From TMED69 sp036130055 (GTDB lineage Bacteria > Pseudomonadota > Gammaproteobacteria > Ga0077536): a DNA stretch of 64,000 bases. Position 1 is the first letter of the stretch. Each line of letters opens with the position of its first letter. The translations under genes and the position numbers were made by a program. The notes under the pieces were generated by a model. The model had not been told where the DNA came from. It saw nothing but the letters and a program-made list of their open reading frames with translations, and ran no database searches. Below are positions 63,347 through 64,000 of this stretch, piece after piece. The stretch is from positions 1 through 64,000 of the forward strand of contig JAYYOR010000014.1 of assembly GCA_036130055.1 (NCBI GenBank), in the 5' to 3' direction.

Positions 63347-64000
63347 ATGTTCGACAAAATTTTCAAAGCAGTAATAAAAGGATGTGTTGCAAATCCTTGG
63401 CTGGTAATAATTATAAATTTTTCATTACTACTCGTGGCTTTAAGTTATACCGCAAGTAATCTTAAAATTAATACAAATACTGAAGAAATGCTTTCCGAAG
63501 AACTAACGTGGCGGAAATATCATAATGAATATAAAACTGCCTTCCCTAGCAATATAGACAACCTGATCTTGATCGTCGAAAGCCCAAAATCAAATAATCT
63601 TTCTTTAAATACCCGCAAGCTAGTTAACAACCTGAAAAATACTGGCAAATTTGATTTCGTTACCTCAATACAGGAATCAGATTTTATCAGAAAAAATGGG
63701 TTGCTCTATTTAGATCTTGAAGAGTTAAACAAGCTAGTGCCCCGACTGGTCAACGCACAACCATTTCTAGGCAGACTTTCCGAAAAAAACGATTTTCCTG
63801 GCGTATTGAGCTTAATCGAAGACTTAAAAAGAAAATCGTCTGATAAAAATCTCGAAGAAAAAAATTTATTTATCCACCAAATTAACCGATCCATAGATAA
63901 CACCTTAAAAGGTTTTCTTTCACCAATCAATTGGAATTCTGTCGTAAAAAAAGGGGGCTTAAACTCTTCTAACTATAGGATAATTATCGCAAAGCCCAAA
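63347..64000 (+). CDS. hpnN: Hopanoid transporter HpnN (RND family), N-terminal part
   Basis: The frame is open to the end of the window, giving the first 218 residues. A hydrophobic helix (residues 18-36, LVIIINFSLLLVALSY) is followed by NTEEMLSEELTWRKYHNEY and a periplasmic segment with NGLLYLDLEELNKLVPRLV and AQPFLGRL, which match the HpnN first periplasmic domain. HpnN moves hopanoids to the outer membrane. The full protein is about 850-900 residues. Confidence 0.85.
   Translation, partial: MFDKIFKAVIKGCVANPWLVIIINFSLLLVALSYTASNLKINTNTEEMLSEELTWRKYHNEYKTAFPSNIDNLILIVESPKSNNLSLNTRKLVNNLKNTGKFDFVTSIQESDFIRKNGLLYLDLEELNKLVPRLVNAQPFLGRLSEKNDFPGVLSLIEDLKRKSSDKNLEEKNLFIHQINRSIDNTLKGFLSPINWNSVVKKGGLNSSNYRIIIAKPK

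Overview
The window is about 37% GC and almost wholly coding, and it most likely comes from a free-living, low-GC gammaproteobacterium. The evidence is an RfaH-type antiterminator, tRNAs with encoded CCA, rpsT with a TTG start next to murJ-ribF-lspA-ispH, and rplU-rpmA-obgE-proB facing ispB, all close to the order known from E. coli. A hopanoid operon, glutathione-dependent formaldehyde oxidation and arsenosugar-type genes suggest an environmental, possibly marine, lineage. I cannot name the species.

Region 1 (1-30.5 kb) is a surface-glycan locus. At the left are the end of a probable SGNH-type protein, rfaH, and two minus-strand genes (a PglK/MsbA-like ABC flippase and a sulfotransferase-like gene), each split by one frameshift in a homopolymer run. 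A long leader with a near-perfect ops element (4908-4919) precedes a tightly packed plus-strand operon of about 25 genes. It begins with the GDP-fucose genes manC-gmd-fcl. A nonulosonic-acid-like module follows (LegB-like dehydratase, PtmE-like nucleotidyltransferase, radical SAM/SPASM enzyme, DegT aminotransferase, NeuB-type synthase, WbqC, SpsF, SpsG, PIG-L deacetylase, DUF115/Maf-like protein). Then come an acetyltransferase, an FkbM methyltransferase, a Wzy/WaaL-like membrane protein, glycosyltransferases, AsnB, a second methyltransferase and epimerases. The operon ends with an initiating phosphoglycosyl transferase and a WbpM-like dehydratase. RfaH and ops together suggest the whole unit is read by antitermination.

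Region 2 (30.6-52.4 kb) is mostly housekeeping: tRNA-Ser(GGA); a purK-purE-arsS-glycosyltransferase-glycosyltransferase operon; folE, yidD, cysS, hisI, gloB and a Bacteroidetes-like dihydroorotase; two unknown genes around a palindrome; an esterase, a PD-(D/E)XK nuclease and an EamA exporter; ispH-lspA-ribF-murJ (ileS is absent from its usual place); rpsT; proB-obgE-rpmA-rplU; ispB; tRNA-Pro(CGG).

Region 3 (52.4-64 kb) is more accessory. A decayed copy of the 3' half of tRNA-Pro lies about 0.8 kb downstream of the intact gene, with one small membrane protein between them, which looks like the scar of a tRNA-targeted element. An unusual Asn-rich repeat protein follows, then a luciferase-like oxidoreductase, a second MsbA/PglK-like ABC transporter, frmA-fghA for formaldehyde oxidation, a tungstate ABC transporter (tupBCA), and the start of a hopanoid operon (squalene synthase, HpnG-like phosphorylase, truncated HpnN).

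The best candidates for undescribed biology are the mixed-type nonulosonate module with its radical SAM enzyme, the Asn-repeat protein beside the tRNA scar, the arsenosugar genes inside a purine operon, and three genes whose best ribosome-binding sites point at in-frame ATT codons.
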